Source of the DNA: Vicinamibacterales bacterium
GTDB lineage: Bacteria > Acidobacteriota > Vicinamibacteria > Vicinamibacterales > UBA2999
Assembly (NCBI GenBank): GCA_041394705.1
Contig: JAWKHS010000013.1
Coordinates: 62,001 to 126,000, forward strand
Direction: 5' to 3'
Length of the DNA stretch: 64,000 nt
The position numbers and the translations under genes are program-made. Below are positions 1 to 9,063 of this stretch, piece after piece; position 1 is the stretch's first letter, and the number at the start of each line of letters is the position of its first letter. Below the pieces are notes generated by a model that did not search any database, was not told where the DNA came from, and was given only the letters and a program-made list of their open reading frames with translations.

Positions 1-1445
1 GCGTAGCTGGCCGGGGTGAGGTGCGGCGCGAGCCGGTCGAGCGCGTCGAAATCCGCCACCGGCCCCGAGAAGAGGGCCTGGATGCCGTCGGGCTCCGCCA
101 GCCGTGCCAGGACGAACGCGGGGACGACGGCGCTGTCGGCCGGTGCCTGCTCCACCGTGTCGAGCAGCTCGGACGCCCGGCCCTCGGCCAGCATCACGTG
201 AATCGCGCGATCGATCATGGGCCCGGGCTCATCGACCTCCAGGCTCATCTGCACGAGGCGCTTCTCGTCCAGCGGCGCGGAGTCCAGGGCGGCGGCCGCG
301 CCGGCACCGGTCATGGCGGTCACCGCCACCTGCTGCAGCACGGCGGTGTAGGCGGCGGGGTTCGGATCGGCCAGGCTCCAGTCCCGCAGGAGCGCGCCCA
401 CCTGCTCCCGAAGCGCGGCGTCGGCGATCGGCCGCGTGCGCGACTCGCCGAACTCCGCGTGCGCCGCCAGCTTCGAGAGCATGCGGACGAGGCCGTGCGA
501 GATCGTCTGGCCGCTGGCATCGGCGGCGGCGCGGACGATGTCGATCACGCACTCGGCGGCCATGCCCTGCGACGCGTCGAGCACGAACGCGCGCCGCTGC
601 GCGGCGTCGCCCCCCATCTCGACCAGCCGGCGGAGCGTCTCGGGGCTGAGCGCGGCGATCAGGCGGGTGGTGCGGCGCCGCAGCGCCGCCATGTCGGCGC
701 CCCCGCCGTCGCGAAGCTCGCGCGAGATCTGCAGCAGGTAGCCGACGATGACCTGGTCGTAGGCCTCGGCCCCGGCCCGGGCGTCGATGGCCTTCGCCAC
801 CACCGTGGGCTCGAGCCTGGCGGCGTCCGAGGCGACGTCCACGTCGGGCGGGTCCTGGGCATCGGCGCCCTCGCCGTGCCCGGCCTGCCCGCCGCTCATC
901 GCCGCCCGGGCCAGGCCGATCCAGAGCTCGGCGCCGCGCAGCCCTCCGCCCGAGCCACCCGTGCCCGTGATCGGCGCGTCGGAGGCCAGCGTGAGGCCGT
1001 CGAATGTGAGGGGGTGCAGCCGGAGGTGCGGCCAGGTCAGCTGGGCGACCGTTCGCTGCACGCCGACGGGCCCGGACTGGTCCGGCTCGCGCGCCAGGAG
1101 CAGCAGCGCCTCGGCGACCTCGAGCGCGTCGAGTCCCCGCATCAGGGTGACCGCTCCGAGGTGGTGACGGTGCAGGCCCTCGGCGAGCCGCCGCAGCACG
1201 GGTTGGGCCTCGCTGGTCGCGATGCCCTCGATGATGAGCTGGCGGCGCGCCACGCCGAAGGCGACCTGCAGGCGATCGGCCAGCAGCTGCTCAGCGCGAG
1301 CGACCACGGCCGACGCGGCGGGCTCGAGCGAGGGGTGCCCACTCGGGTACATGCTGAACTTGTGCAGGGCGATGGACAGCTCGATCAGGAGTTCGCTGTA
1401 CTCGCGGGACAGCGCCGCCCTGTCGCGGCCGGACGACTCGGACAC
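1..1445 (-). CDS. Conserved hypothetical protein, C-terminus cut by window edge
   Basis: An uninterrupted minus-strand reading frame runs from a GTG at 1445 to the window edge, so at least 481 residues are present and the stop codon is missing. The chosen start follows no strong Shine-Dalgarno sequence and could lie a little up- or downstream. The product starts with a mostly helical segment containing LHKFSMYPSGHPSLEPA, then a glycine-rich linker near residue 170, then a long run of alpha-helical segments rich in Leu, Ala and Arg that look like HEAT-type helical pairs. There is no signal peptide or membrane segment. The frame is supported by strong third-position GC bias and by the absence of any alternative protein-like frame. 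I do not recognise the family. A helical scaffold or adaptor role is only an inference from the repeat-like helices. Confidence 0.75.
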   Translation of the reverse strand, partial: MSESSGRDRAALSREYSELLIELSIALHKFSMYPSGHPSLEPAASAVVARAEQLLADRLQVAFGVARRQLIIEGIATSEAQPVLRRLAEGLHRHHLGAVTLMRGLDALEVAEALLLLAREPDQSGPVGVQRTVAQLTWPHLRLHPLTFDGLTLASDAPITGTGGSGGGLRGAELWIGLARAAMSGGQAGHGEGADAQDPPDVDVASDAARLEPTVVAKAIDARAGAEAYDQVIVGYLLQISRELRDGGGADMAALRRRTTRLIAALSPETLRRLVEMGGDAAQRRAFVLDASQGMAAECVIDIVRAAADASGQTISHGLVRMLSKLAAHAEFGESRTRPIADAALREQVGALLRDWSLADPNPAAYTAVLQQVAVTAMTGAGAAAALDSAPLDEKRLVQMSLEVDEPGPMIDRAIHVMLAEGRASELLDTVEQAPADSAVVPAFVLARLAEPDGIQALFSGPVADFDALDRLAPHLTPASY

Positions 1446-1527
1446 CGGCGGGGAGCGTAGGACAGACGGACGCCACGCGCAAGGCGCGTTCGTACTCCGC
1501 GGGCGCCCGTGGGACGCCCGGCCGGCG

Positions 1528-3765
1528 CTACCGGCCGGAATCGCGCGCGTCCAGCGCCGCCTTCAGGCGGGCCGGCGTGAGGGGCACCGTGCGGAGCCTG
1601 AGGCCGGTCGCGTCGAAGATCGCGTTGCCGACGGCGGCCGCCACCGGGGCCGTCGCGGCCTCCCCGGCGCCGAGCAGCGGCTGGTCGGGCCGGTTCACGA
1701 GGACGACCGTGACCTCCGGCGCCTCGGGAAAGCGCAGGATCGGGTACGTCGCCCAGTCCACGCTGGTGACGCGCGAGCGATCGAACGTGACTTCCTCGTG
1801 CAAAGCGCGGCTGAGCGTCTGCACGATGCAGCCTTCGACCTGGTTGCGCAGGCCGTCCGGATTCACCACGAGCCCGCAGTCGTGGGCGCACGCGATCCGC
1901 CGGACGCGCACGACCCCGGTCACGGGGTGGACGGCCACCTCCATGGCGATCGCGACGTAGTTCTCGGCCTGCTTGTAGCGGCAGTACGCGAAGCCGCGTC
2001 CGACGAGCCACCCGCCGTCCCGCGGGTCGGGGTTCGGCGAGGGCCGCGCCGTCCACCCGAAGGCCTCGGCCGCCTTGTCGATCGCCTCGAGGGCGCGCGG
2101 GTCGGTCAGCCTGGCGCGGCGGAAGGCCACCGCGTCCACGCCCGCCGCGGCCGCCAGTTCGTCGGTCATGCCCTCCACCGCGAACACGTTGGCGATCTTG
2201 CCTGGCGCCCGCAAATTGGAGAGCTGCAGCGGCGTGTGCTTCAGGAGGTGCGCGACGACGCGGACGTGGTCGGCCTGGTACGGCGGATCGCCGTTCTGCG
2301 TGATGTCGCCCGACCCTTGTCCGTGATCCTGCGTGATGCCGGCGAAGTCCGCGGCGTGGAGCGCGCGCGAGCCGCCACCGCCGTCCGGCACGCGCATGTC
2401 GGTCCGCCACGCCACGATGCGGCCCGAGCCGTCCAGCCCCGCGCGGATGTCCAGCAGCTGCTGCGGTCCCTTCGGATCCCACGCCGTCTCGTCGGCGCGC
2501 ATCCACTGCACGCGGACCGGCGCCCCGAGCGTCTTGGAGACGAGCACGGCGTCGGCCGCCACGTGGTCCGTGCCGTTGGTGCCGTAGGACCCGGCGCCTT
2601 CCATGAACACCATCCGGACCTTGTCGCGAGCCAGACCGAAGGTGCGCGCCAGGCTGTCGCGCAGCCCGTAGCTGCCCTGCGTGGCGGACCACACTGTGGC
2701 GCTGCCATCGGCTTTGACGTCGGCCACGGCGCACGAGGGGCCGAGCGACGCGTGGCTCTGGAACGGCCAGAAGTACGTGGCCGTGAGCCTCGTCGCGGCC
2801 GCGGCGAACGCGGCGGCCGGATCGCCGCCCCGGGCGACCACGTCCTGCGTGCGTGCGACCTCGGCCGAGCGGACGTAGTCGGCCAGGCCGTCGCTGCCGG
2901 GCAGGCCCTCCCAGTCGCTCCAGATCGCGCGAAGCGCGCCGGCGCCGCGCACGGCCGCCCATTCGTCACGCGCGGCCACGGCGAGGAAGCTGTTCACGCG
3001 GACCAGCCGAGCGCCGGGAATGCCGTTCAACGACGCGTCGTCCACCGAGAGCAGCCGGGCGCCGAGCGCGGGCGGCCGTACCACGCGCGCGTGCCACATG
3101 CCCGGCAACGTGAAGTCCTGGACGTAGGGGTAGCGGCCCGACACTTTCCCTGGAACATCCGGACGCAGCAGCGGCCGGCCCACCACCGTGTAGCTGGCGG
3201 GTGCCGCGACGTCCGGCGCCTCGTCCACGGCCATCGACAGCCGTCGGCCGCCTACCAGTGCACCGATGGCCACGCCGGCGCCGCCGGTCCGCGGGTGCAC
3301 ACGCCCGTCGGCCACGGTCAGCTCGGCGGCCGGCCGGCCCAGACGCTGCGATCCGAGATCGAGCAGGGCGCGCCTGGCCGTCGCCGCCGCGCGCCGGATG
3401 TCGGCGCCGCCGCGGGTGAGCCCGGTGCTCCCGCCGGTGCCGCCGTGATTCGGACACTCGCCCGTGTCGCCTTCGACGACGGTGATGCGTTCCGGGACGA
3501 CGCCCAGCTCCTCCGCCGCCACCTGGGCCAGCGCCATCCTGAGGCCCGTGCCGACGTCCACCTTGCTCGTGTAGAGCGTCACGGCGCCGTCGGCGTGAAT
3601 GGCGAGATAGCTGTCGAGCGCGTCGGGATCGAGCGAGCGCGGCGCGACGTCCGGCCCCGGCTGCGCGCCCAGGCGAGCGCCGGCGCCGCCCCAGGCAAAG
3701 CTCACCACCAGGCATCCGCCGGCCCTCAGCAGCTCACGCCGGCTGAACGAGATCGGCGATGCCAT
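1528..3765 (-). CDS. Molybdenum hydroxylase, molybdopterin-binding large subunit (xanthine dehydrogenase / IorB-like)
   Basis: This 745-residue protein belongs to the aldehyde oxidase/xanthine dehydrogenase superfamily. It would hold the molybdenum-pterin cofactor and hydroxylate an aldehyde or N-heterocycle. It opens with a twin-arginine signal (SRRELLRAGG followed by a hydrophobic stretch), so it is probably exported folded. The family's glycine-rich cofactor segments and the C-terminal GAGE motif carrying the catalytic Glu are visible. The start is the ATG at 3765, which shares its A with the TGA stop of the upstream [2Fe-2S] gene (TGATG), so the two are translationally coupled. No FAD-binding middle subunit is encoded alongside. 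That matches the two-subunit isoquinoline 1-oxidoreductase type, which passes electrons to a cytochrome rather than to NAD or oxygen. The substrate cannot be read from sequence. Confidence 0.9.
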   Translation of the reverse strand: MASPISFSRRELLRAGGCLVVSFAWGGAGARLGAQPGPDVAPRSLDPDALDSYLAIHADGAVTLYTSKVDVGTGLRMALAQVAAEELGVVPERITVVEGDTGECPNHGGTGGSTGLTRGGADIRRAAATARRALLDLGSQRLGRPAAELTVADGRVHPRTGGAGVAIGALVGGRRLSMAVDEAPDVAAPASYTVVGRPLLRPDVPGKVSGRYPYVQDFTLPGMWHARVVRPPALGARLLSVDDASLNGIPGARLVRVNSFLAVAARDEWAAVRGAGALRAIWSDWEGLPGSDGLADYVRSAEVARTQDVVARGGDPAAAFAAAATRLTATYFWPFQSHASLGPSCAVADVKADGSATVWSATQGSYGLRDSLARTFGLARDKVRMVFMEGAGSYGTNGTDHVAADAVLVSKTLGAPVRVQWMRADETAWDPKGPQQLLDIRAGLDGSGRIVAWRTDMRVPDGGGGSRALHAADFAGITQDHGQGSGDITQNGDPPYQADHVRVVAHLLKHTPLQLSNLRAPGKIANVFAVEGMTDELAAAAGVDAVAFRRARLTDPRALEAIDKAAEAFGWTARPSPNPDPRDGGWLVGRGFAYCRYKQAENYVAIAMEVAVHPVTGVVRVRRIACAHDCGLVVNPDGLRNQVEGCIVQTLSRALHEEVTFDRSRVTSVDWATYPILRFPEAPEVTVVLVNRPDQPLLGAGEAATAPVAAAVGNAIFDATGLRLRTVPLTPARLKAALDARDSGR

Positions 3766-4226
3766 CAGCGTCTGGCCACGCGCTGGACCGCGCGGACGAT
3801 CCGCGTATGCGTGCCGCACCGGCACAGGTTGCCGGCGAGCGCGTCCTTGATCTGCTCGACGGTTGGCCGAGGCGTCCGCTCGAGGAACGCGGTGGCCGTC
3901 ATGATCATGCCGCTCGTGCAGTAGCCGCACTGCGCCGCCTGTTCGGCGACGAACGCGGCCTGCACGGCGTGCAGCCGCTCGGGCGATCCCAGGCCTTCAA
4001 CGGTCGTGATCGCGCGGCCCGCGGCGCGGCTCACCGGCAGCATGCACGAGCGCTCCGCGCGTCCGTCCACGAGCACCGTGCACGCACCGCACTGCCCCAG
4101 GCCGCAGCCGAACTTCGGTCCGTGCAGCCCGAGCGGCCCGCGCAGCACGTAGAGCAGCGGCTGGTCGGGATCCCAGCTCTCGACCGAGGCGGCGCGACCG
4201 TTCAGCTGGAACGCATAGTCCGGCAT
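3765..4226 (-). CDS. Molybdenum hydroxylase, [2Fe-2S] small subunit (IorA-like)
   Basis: A 153-residue electron-transfer subunit with the two classic [2Fe-2S] clusters of molybdenum hydroxylases. The plant-ferredoxin-type cluster ligands are C41, C46, C49 (CGLGQCGAC) and C61. The second, helical domain has C100 and C103 (CGYC) and C135 and C137 (CRCG). Its length is normal for a stand-alone small subunit. The start at 4226 (MPDYAF) is where family similarity begins; in-frame sequence upstream looks non-coding. It is the first gene of a two-gene operon with the large subunit and has no signal peptide, so it would be carried out by the Tat signal on its partner. It should relay electrons from the molybdenum centre to an external acceptor. 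Confidence 0.93.
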   Translation of the reverse strand: MPDYAFQLNGRAASVESWDPDQPLLYVLRGPLGLHGPKFGCGLGQCGACTVLVDGRAERSCMLPVSRAAGRAITTVEGLGSPERLHAVQAAFVAEQAAQCGYCTSGMIMTATAFLERTPRPTVEQIKDALAGNLCRCGTHTRIVRAVQRVARR

Positions 4227-4350
4227 GGGAACCCGGCCATCCTGCAGCAGCTGCCCGGCGGCGGACAAGCGGATTCGGCGCCGGAACCAAGAGAAACCCA
4301 AGGAGTTCGCAAAGACTCGGACCGGCGGGGCGAGAGACGCTCGGACGGTC

Positions 4351-5112
4351 ATGACCCGACGCCTCATCCGCCTGCTCGCGATCGCTCCCGGGCTCGCGGT
4401 CGTCGCGGTGGCCCTCGGGGACGCCTCCCCGGCGCCGACTCCTCCGGCCGCCCGGGTGTGCGCCGTCCTGCCCCGGCCGTCCCTGCGGATCCGTCTGGTG
4501 CTGGAGCCCGGCGTCCCCGAGGAACTCCGGCCCGTCGTCGAGTCGACGGTGGCCACGGTCTGGCGAAGCGAAGGGCTGACCATCGCGTGGCTGCCCGAGG
4601 CGCCCCCGGGGCACGTGGATCGCACCACGGCCTTCTGGCTGCGCATCGTGACCGGGCCGCTGGGCGACCTGGCCCGCCAGGCCGAACCCACGCTGGGCAT
4701 GGTCCGCTTCATGGGCGACGTCCCCCGGCCCGACGTCCTGGTGTCCCTGGCAGCCGTCCGCGAGTGGGCCCGGCGCGAGCGCGATCGGCACTTCCGCGTG
4801 ATCTTCCACGGCATGACGCGGCTCGATGGGCTCGAGTTCGCCGGCTACGACGAGCTCGCGCGCCGCGGGCTGGGCTACGCCGCGGCGCACGAGGTCGGGC
4901 ATTTCGTGCTGGGCCTCAAGTCCCACGATCGGGCCGGCCTGATGCGGCGCGCGCTGGCCGCGTGCACGGTCGCCGACGTGGAGCATCCCGATCACCGGCT
5001 GTCGCCCGAGAGCCGCGAGCGGCTCCGGCGACGCCTGGCGCAGGGCGCGGCGTGTCCCATCCCGGGCGCCGTGCCGTTCACCCCCGAGGAGGTATGCGAT
5101 GAGTGCTCGTGA
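4351..5112 (+). CDS. Exported metzincin-like zinc protease
   Basis: A 253-residue protein with an N-terminal hydrophobic signal segment (MTRRLIRLLAIAPG onward). Near residue 186 it has HEVGHFVLGLKSH, then a GLMR segment that could act as the Met-turn. This resembles the metzincin zinc site HExxHxxGxxH, but the Gly and third His are shifted one and two residues further on. The HExxH pair and catalytic Glu are intact, so a secreted metallopeptidase is likely. The start ATG at 4351 is the first that gives a signal peptide. The stop overlaps the next gene by 14 bases, so the two are probably co-translated. It diverges from the molybdenum hydroxylase operon across 124 bp. The substrate is unknown. 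Confidence 0.75.
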   Translation: MTRRLIRLLAIAPGLAVVAVALGDASPAPTPPAARVCAVLPRPSLRIRLVLEPGVPEELRPVVESTVATVWRSEGLTIAWLPEAPPGHVDRTTAFWLRIVTGPLGDLARQAEPTLGMVRFMGDVPRPDVLVSLAAVREWARRERDRHFRVIFHGMTRLDGLEFAGYDELARRGLGYAAAHEVGHFVLGLKSHDRAGLMRRALAACTVADVEHPDHRLSPESRERLRRRLAQGAACPIPGAVPFTPEEVCDECS

Positions 5113-5938
5113 CGTGAACCGATGGATCGCGCGGGCGATGCGGATCGCCATCGTCGCGGTCCTGCCGATCGCCGGCGTGCTCGCGGCCGATCTGTCGGCC
5201 GGGCCCGAGGCCAACGACCCCCCGTTCCTCTTCCTGCAGGTCACGGTGCGCGTGATGCAGCCCGGACAGGACGCCGTGGTCGCCGACTACTACACGAAGC
5301 TCCGGTCCGCCGAGGCCCGGTTCGGCATCGACGGCCTGACCGACGTCTACGTGGTCGCGGACGGCGGTCAGGTGCCGACCTTCGTGACGGTGCGGCCCTT
5401 CAAGGCGTGGCACGACCTGGACGAGGACGCCGAGACCCGGAGCCTCGCGACGCTGACGCGCGCGTACGGCGCGCAGGAGGCCCGGCGACTGAGCGCGGCC
5501 CTGTCGGCGGCGAGCGCCTCCGTGGCGACCGAGGTGGATCGCGTCCTCGGCGGGCTCAACAACTGGTACCCCTCCCCGTCGCGGAAGCCGTGGCCGTACA
5601 TGCGCGTGCGACGGACCACCATCAAGCCTGGCATGGAGCGCCAGCACCTGGCCCTCGTCCGCGAACTTCGCGACGCGCGCCGGCGGGCCAACGCCGTGGC
5701 GGAGGTGCGCTGGCAGGTCGTCGATGGCGAGGGCGGGACCTTCGGGGCCGCCCGCTTCTTCCGGGGGTGGCAGGACCGGAATCTGTGGGAGGGCGAACTC
5801 GCCGCCGCGATCGGCGACGAGGGCGCCGCCCGATGGACGGCGGCGATGTCCGCCACGGTCGAGCGGACCTCGACGGTGGTCCTCCGCCGCCGCCCGGAGC
5901 TGAGTCGCGGCGCGCCGCACGCGCTGACCAACGACTGA
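5099..5938 (+). CDS. Exported protein of two tandem ferredoxin-like repeats, function unknown
   Basis: A 279-residue protein with an N-terminal hydrophobic export segment (about residues 10-30). The rest is two similar halves. Each begins with a beta strand and a V/I-x-PGx turn (VMQPGQD, then TIKPGME), runs through an Arg/Ala-rich helix, carries a VADGG or VDGEGG turn with an aromatic strand ending in F-K/R-x-W, and closes with an Ala-rich helix. This resembles the dimeric alpha/beta-barrel fold of NIPSNAP/EthD-type proteins, fused in tandem. GAGGAGGT at 5086-5093 is a strong ribosome binding site for the ATG at 5099, which lies inside the end of the metalloprotease gene. I cannot assign an activity. 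Confidence 0.75.
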   Translation: MSARDVNRWIARAMRIAIVAVLPIAGVLAADLSAGPEANDPPFLFLQVTVRVMQPGQDAVVADYYTKLRSAEARFGIDGLTDVYVVADGGQVPTFVTVRPFKAWHDLDEDAETRSLATLTRAYGAQEARRLSAALSAASASVATEVDRVLGGLNNWYPSPSRKPWPYMRVRRTTIKPGMERQHLALVRELRDARRRANAVAEVRWQVVDGEGGTFGAARFFRGWQDRNLWEGELAAAIGDEGAARWTAAMSATVERTSTVVLRRRPELSRGAPHALTND

Positions 5939-5965
5939 GACGCGAGAGGTCCGACGCCCGTGCGT

Positions 5966-7606
5966 TCAGCGCGTGGCGGCGGCCGCCTCGACCAGCTCCG
6001 GCCGCGCGGGCGTATCGGCGCGACGGCAGATCTGGAGGAGCTGCGCATAGTGCGCGACGGCCGTCTGCCGGCGGCCCGCCGCCTGGGCGGCACGCGCGGC
6101 GCCGTACTCGGCCCGGAACCGGTTCGGCTCCTTCGTCAGCGTGGCCTCGAAGGCCGCGAGCGCCTCCACGGGACGCTTCAGCTCCAGCAGCATCTCGCCA
6201 AGCAGCTCCCGCGCCGGCTTGATCGGGCCGGGCGTGACCGCGGCCTTCTCCGTGGCGTCCTCGCGCGTCACGGCTTCGCGCATGAGGGTGAGCGCGTCCT
6301 CGGACCGTCCCTCGGCCAGCGTCGTCCACGCAGCGGCGCCCAGTCGTTCGATCTCGACCTGCTCGGCCCAGTAGGCGTCCTTCGCCTCGGCCAGGGTCCG
6401 GCTCAACGCGGCGAGCCGCGCCACCTCCTGGCGGGCGAACTCGACCCGTCCGCTGCGCGCGGCGCCCAGCGCCCGGGCGAAGTGCGTCACGGCCTCGGCC
6501 CACGGCACGGGCGTCCCCGGCGGCACGAGCGCGGACGCGTCGTCCCACGCGGCGCGCTCGAGTGCATAGCGGGCCGGCAGGGCGGCCGCCGCATAGTAGC
6601 CGGCCGTGGGCGGCGCGGCGTTTCCGGCGCCGCCGTTGGGCACCGCGGCGACGAGCGCGGGCACGCGGTCGAGCACGGCGCGCGCCGCGCGATCCTGTCC
6701 GGTCTGGAGGAAGGCGTACACCTGGTAATCGAGCGCGTGCAGCTCCTCGGACGCCGCGCCGTGGTCACGATGCGCCGCCTCGGCCGACTTCAGGTTCGTG
6801 TCGATCGAGTCCTGCCAGAGCCCCAGACGCGTGAACGTGTGCGAGGGCATGTGGAGGGCGTGCGGCGCGTCCGGCGCGATGGCGGCGTAGCGGCGCGCGG
6901 CGTTCAGGCCGCGCGAGGCCAGAGGCGGCACGTCGAAGGCGTGGATGATGTAGTGCGCCAGGCCGGGGTGCTCGGGCTGCCGCGCGAACTCCTCTTCGAG
7001 AATCGACGCCGCCTCGAGCTGGTTCGCATACGACTTGTCGGTGGGCGGCGCCGTCTGCGCCAGCGCCAGCGCGTAGAAGATCCGCCCCTCCACGTCATCG
7101 GGGTGCGCGGCGGTCAGCGCGGCCATCGCGTGCTCGTAGGCCACCGTCCGGGTACGCTGGTCGCGCGTGGCCGTGTCGCGGAAGAGTTGGGCGGCGGCGT
7201 CGAGGTAGGCGCGCTCGCGCGGCGTCCCCGTCGTCAGGGCCAGGCCGGCCTCCACCGCGGCGAGCCCTTCGGCGAGCGCCTTCGGCGTCCGGAATCCGCC
7301 GAACGGATTGCTCCACCAGCTCATGGCGATGCCCCAGTGCGCCATGGCGCAGCCCGGATCGCGCTGGAGCACGCCCTCGAAGGCCGCGACCGATCCCGAG
7401 AACCAGAAGGAGTGCAGGAGCGCGATGCCGCGATCGAAGTCCGCCTGGACGGCGGGTTCGCACGAGGTCGTGAAGTGGACGGCGCCCAGCCGGGGCGCCG
7501 CCGGGTCGTGCGTGTGGGTCTCCTGCGGCGCCGTCGACGGCACCTGGGCGCCGAGGGACGGCACCGACACGAACGCGGTCAGAACGAGCGTCGACAGACG
7601 CGGCAT
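5966..7606 (-). CDS. Exported TPR-repeat protein
   Basis: A 546-residue protein with a cleavable-type signal peptide (MPRLSTLVLTAFVSVPSLGAQ). Behind it are several tetratricopeptide-like helical pairs: FDRGIALLHSFWF, AVAAFEG and HWGIAMSWW near the N-terminus, and LGEMLLELKRPVEALAAFEA near residue 490. This belongs to a group of exported TPR proteins frequent in soil bacteria whose molecular role is unknown; the repeats normally mediate protein contacts. The ATG at 7606 is preceded by GAGGAGGAGGG at ideal spacing, which fixes the start. It stands alone, converging on the metalloprotease pair with 27 bp between the stops. Confidence 0.85.
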   Translation of the reverse strand: MPRLSTLVLTAFVSVPSLGAQVPSTAPQETHTHDPAAPRLGAVHFTTSCEPAVQADFDRGIALLHSFWFSGSVAAFEGVLQRDPGCAMAHWGIAMSWWSNPFGGFRTPKALAEGLAAVEAGLALTTGTPRERAYLDAAAQLFRDTATRDQRTRTVAYEHAMAALTAAHPDDVEGRIFYALALAQTAPPTDKSYANQLEAASILEEEFARQPEHPGLAHYIIHAFDVPPLASRGLNAARRYAAIAPDAPHALHMPSHTFTRLGLWQDSIDTNLKSAEAAHRDHGAASEELHALDYQVYAFLQTGQDRAARAVLDRVPALVAAVPNGGAGNAAPPTAGYYAAAALPARYALERAAWDDASALVPPGTPVPWAEAVTHFARALGAARSGRVEFARQEVARLAALSRTLAEAKDAYWAEQVEIERLGAAAWTTLAEGRSEDALTLMREAVTREDATEKAAVTPGPIKPARELLGEMLLELKRPVEALAAFEATLTKEPNRFRAEYGAARAAQAAGRRQTAVAHYAQLLQICRRADTPARPELVEAAAATR

Positions 7607-7766
7607 GACAGCCCTCCTCCTCGACAGACGACGGGTCTCCTCCGTAACAGGCGCCGGCGGCCGGCGGAAGGCCTCATGGGGCGGCGCGCGTCCTCGGGGA
7701 CGCCGTTGAGGATGGCCGGTGGGGGGTGGCGCGGCTAGTACTGACTTCGGACCGGTGGAAGGCGCC

Positions 7767-8897
7767 TCACCCCGTGGGCTCGGACGCCGCCGGGCCGGCG
7801 TCGCCCGCGACGACCACGCGGTTCCGGCCCTCGGCCTTGGCCCGGTAGAGGGCCGCATCGGCGGCCTTCAGGGCCACGGCCAGGCGGGCGTCCGGCTCCC
7901 CGGTGAATGACGCCATCGCGGCCACGCCGGCGCTCAGGGTGATCGAGCCCTCGGGCCCCGACGCCAAAGCGGCGCCCTCCACCCGCGAACGCATCCGTTC
8001 CGCCAGGACCACGGCATCGGCGATCGTCGTCTCGGGCAGCACGATCAGGAACTCCTCGCCGCCCCAGCGGCCCACCCGGTCGGTGGTCCGCACGACCGTC
8101 GCCAGCAACTCGCCGACGGCGCGGATGGTCCGGTCGCCGCTGTCGTGGCCGCGCTCGTCGTTCACGCGCTTGAAGTGGTCCACGTCGCACAGCACGAAGG
8201 CCGTCGGGCGGCCCGTGCGCGACTGCCGCGCCAGTTCGCGCACGGCGAATTCCTCGGTGGCGCGGCGGTTGGGCAGCCCGGTGAGGGCGTCGGTCCGGGC
8301 CTCGCGCATGAGCGCCTGCTCGGCCACGAACGCTCGCCGGTTCGTGGCCTCGAACACGCGGGCGAGCATCAGGCCCACGACGATCGTCAGCGCCAGGAAC
8401 ACCGTGGCGTTGGTCACCGTGAAGCGATCGGCGCCCGCCGCCATCATCCCGAGGCCGGCGCCAGTCAGCGGCACGAGCGTGGTCACCAGGTAGTCGCGGC
8501 GATCGAGCACGATGTAGGGCCCGCCCAGGAACGCCGCGACGAGCCCCGCCAGCCCGATCGTGTAGCCCTCGCGCACCACCGCGTTCACGGCGGCGACGGC
8601 GAGCACGGCGGCCCAGAAGCGGACCTTCGCGATCACGGGCGCCCACCGCACGGTGCCCGTCGCCCGCTGCAGGAGTCCCGTCGAGACGATCACGGCGGCC
8701 GCGGCCACGCGAAAACCGAGCGCCGTGCTCCAGGCGGCCGGGTCCACGTACCAGTCCCAGAGGCTGAAGGACAGGATCAGGCTGGCCGAGAGCCCGAAGT
8801 GGAAGACGGAGCCGTTCAGCAGCGCGAGGCTCGCGGCGCGCGACGCGATGAACTGCGCCTGGAGGTCAGCGCCCTCGGCTGGCGTCCGGGCCTCCAC
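7767..8897 (-). CDS. Membrane-bound diguanylate cyclase (GGDEF)
   Basis: A 376-residue protein that would make cyclic di-GMP from two GTP. Residues 1-190 contain about six hydrophobic transmembrane segments, and a linker helix leads into a GGDEF domain at about 200-360. The active site reads RWGGEEF. RTTD lies exactly five residues before it, which is a complete product-binding I-site, so feedback inhibition is expected. FVLCDVDHFKRVND is the metal- and GTP-binding region. No EAL domain is fused. The GTG start at 8897 gives a short cytoplasmic lead before the first membrane helix. The membrane region matches no sensor domain I can name. It is a single-gene unit. Confidence 0.92.
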   Translation of the reverse strand: MEARTPAEGADLQAQFIASRAASLALLNGSVFHFGLSASLILSFSLWDWYVDPAAWSTALGFRVAAAAVIVSTGLLQRATGTVRWAPVIAKVRFWAAVLAVAAVNAVVREGYTIGLAGLVAAFLGGPYIVLDRRDYLVTTLVPLTGAGLGMMAAGADRFTVTNATVFLALTIVVGLMLARVFEATNRRAFVAEQALMREARTDALTGLPNRRATEEFAVRELARQSRTGRPTAFVLCDVDHFKRVNDERGHDSGDRTIRAVGELLATVVRTTDRVGRWGGEEFLIVLPETTIADAVVLAERMRSRVEGAALASGPEGSITLSAGVAAMASFTGEPDARLAVALKAADAALYRAKAEGRNRVVVAGDAGPAASEPTG

Positions 8898-9063
8898 GAT
8901 CAGCGCGACCCCTGGCCGACCGGGCCGCGCGGCACCGCCGCGGCCGGCCGCGGTGTCCTGTCATGGCGGCGCTCCAGCGACCCGGCAGGCATGGCGCTCG
9001 GACTGTAGCCGAGCCGGCGGACGCGGGCAACCCGGCCGGCGGCGAGCGGCCGCTCGCGTCCCG

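Noticed and set aside
1222..3924. A 900-codon plus-strand open frame across the molybdenum hydroxylase
   Set aside because: Its translation is Arg/Gly/Ala-rich with no family features and is antisense to clear catalytic subunits; it is a base-composition shadow.
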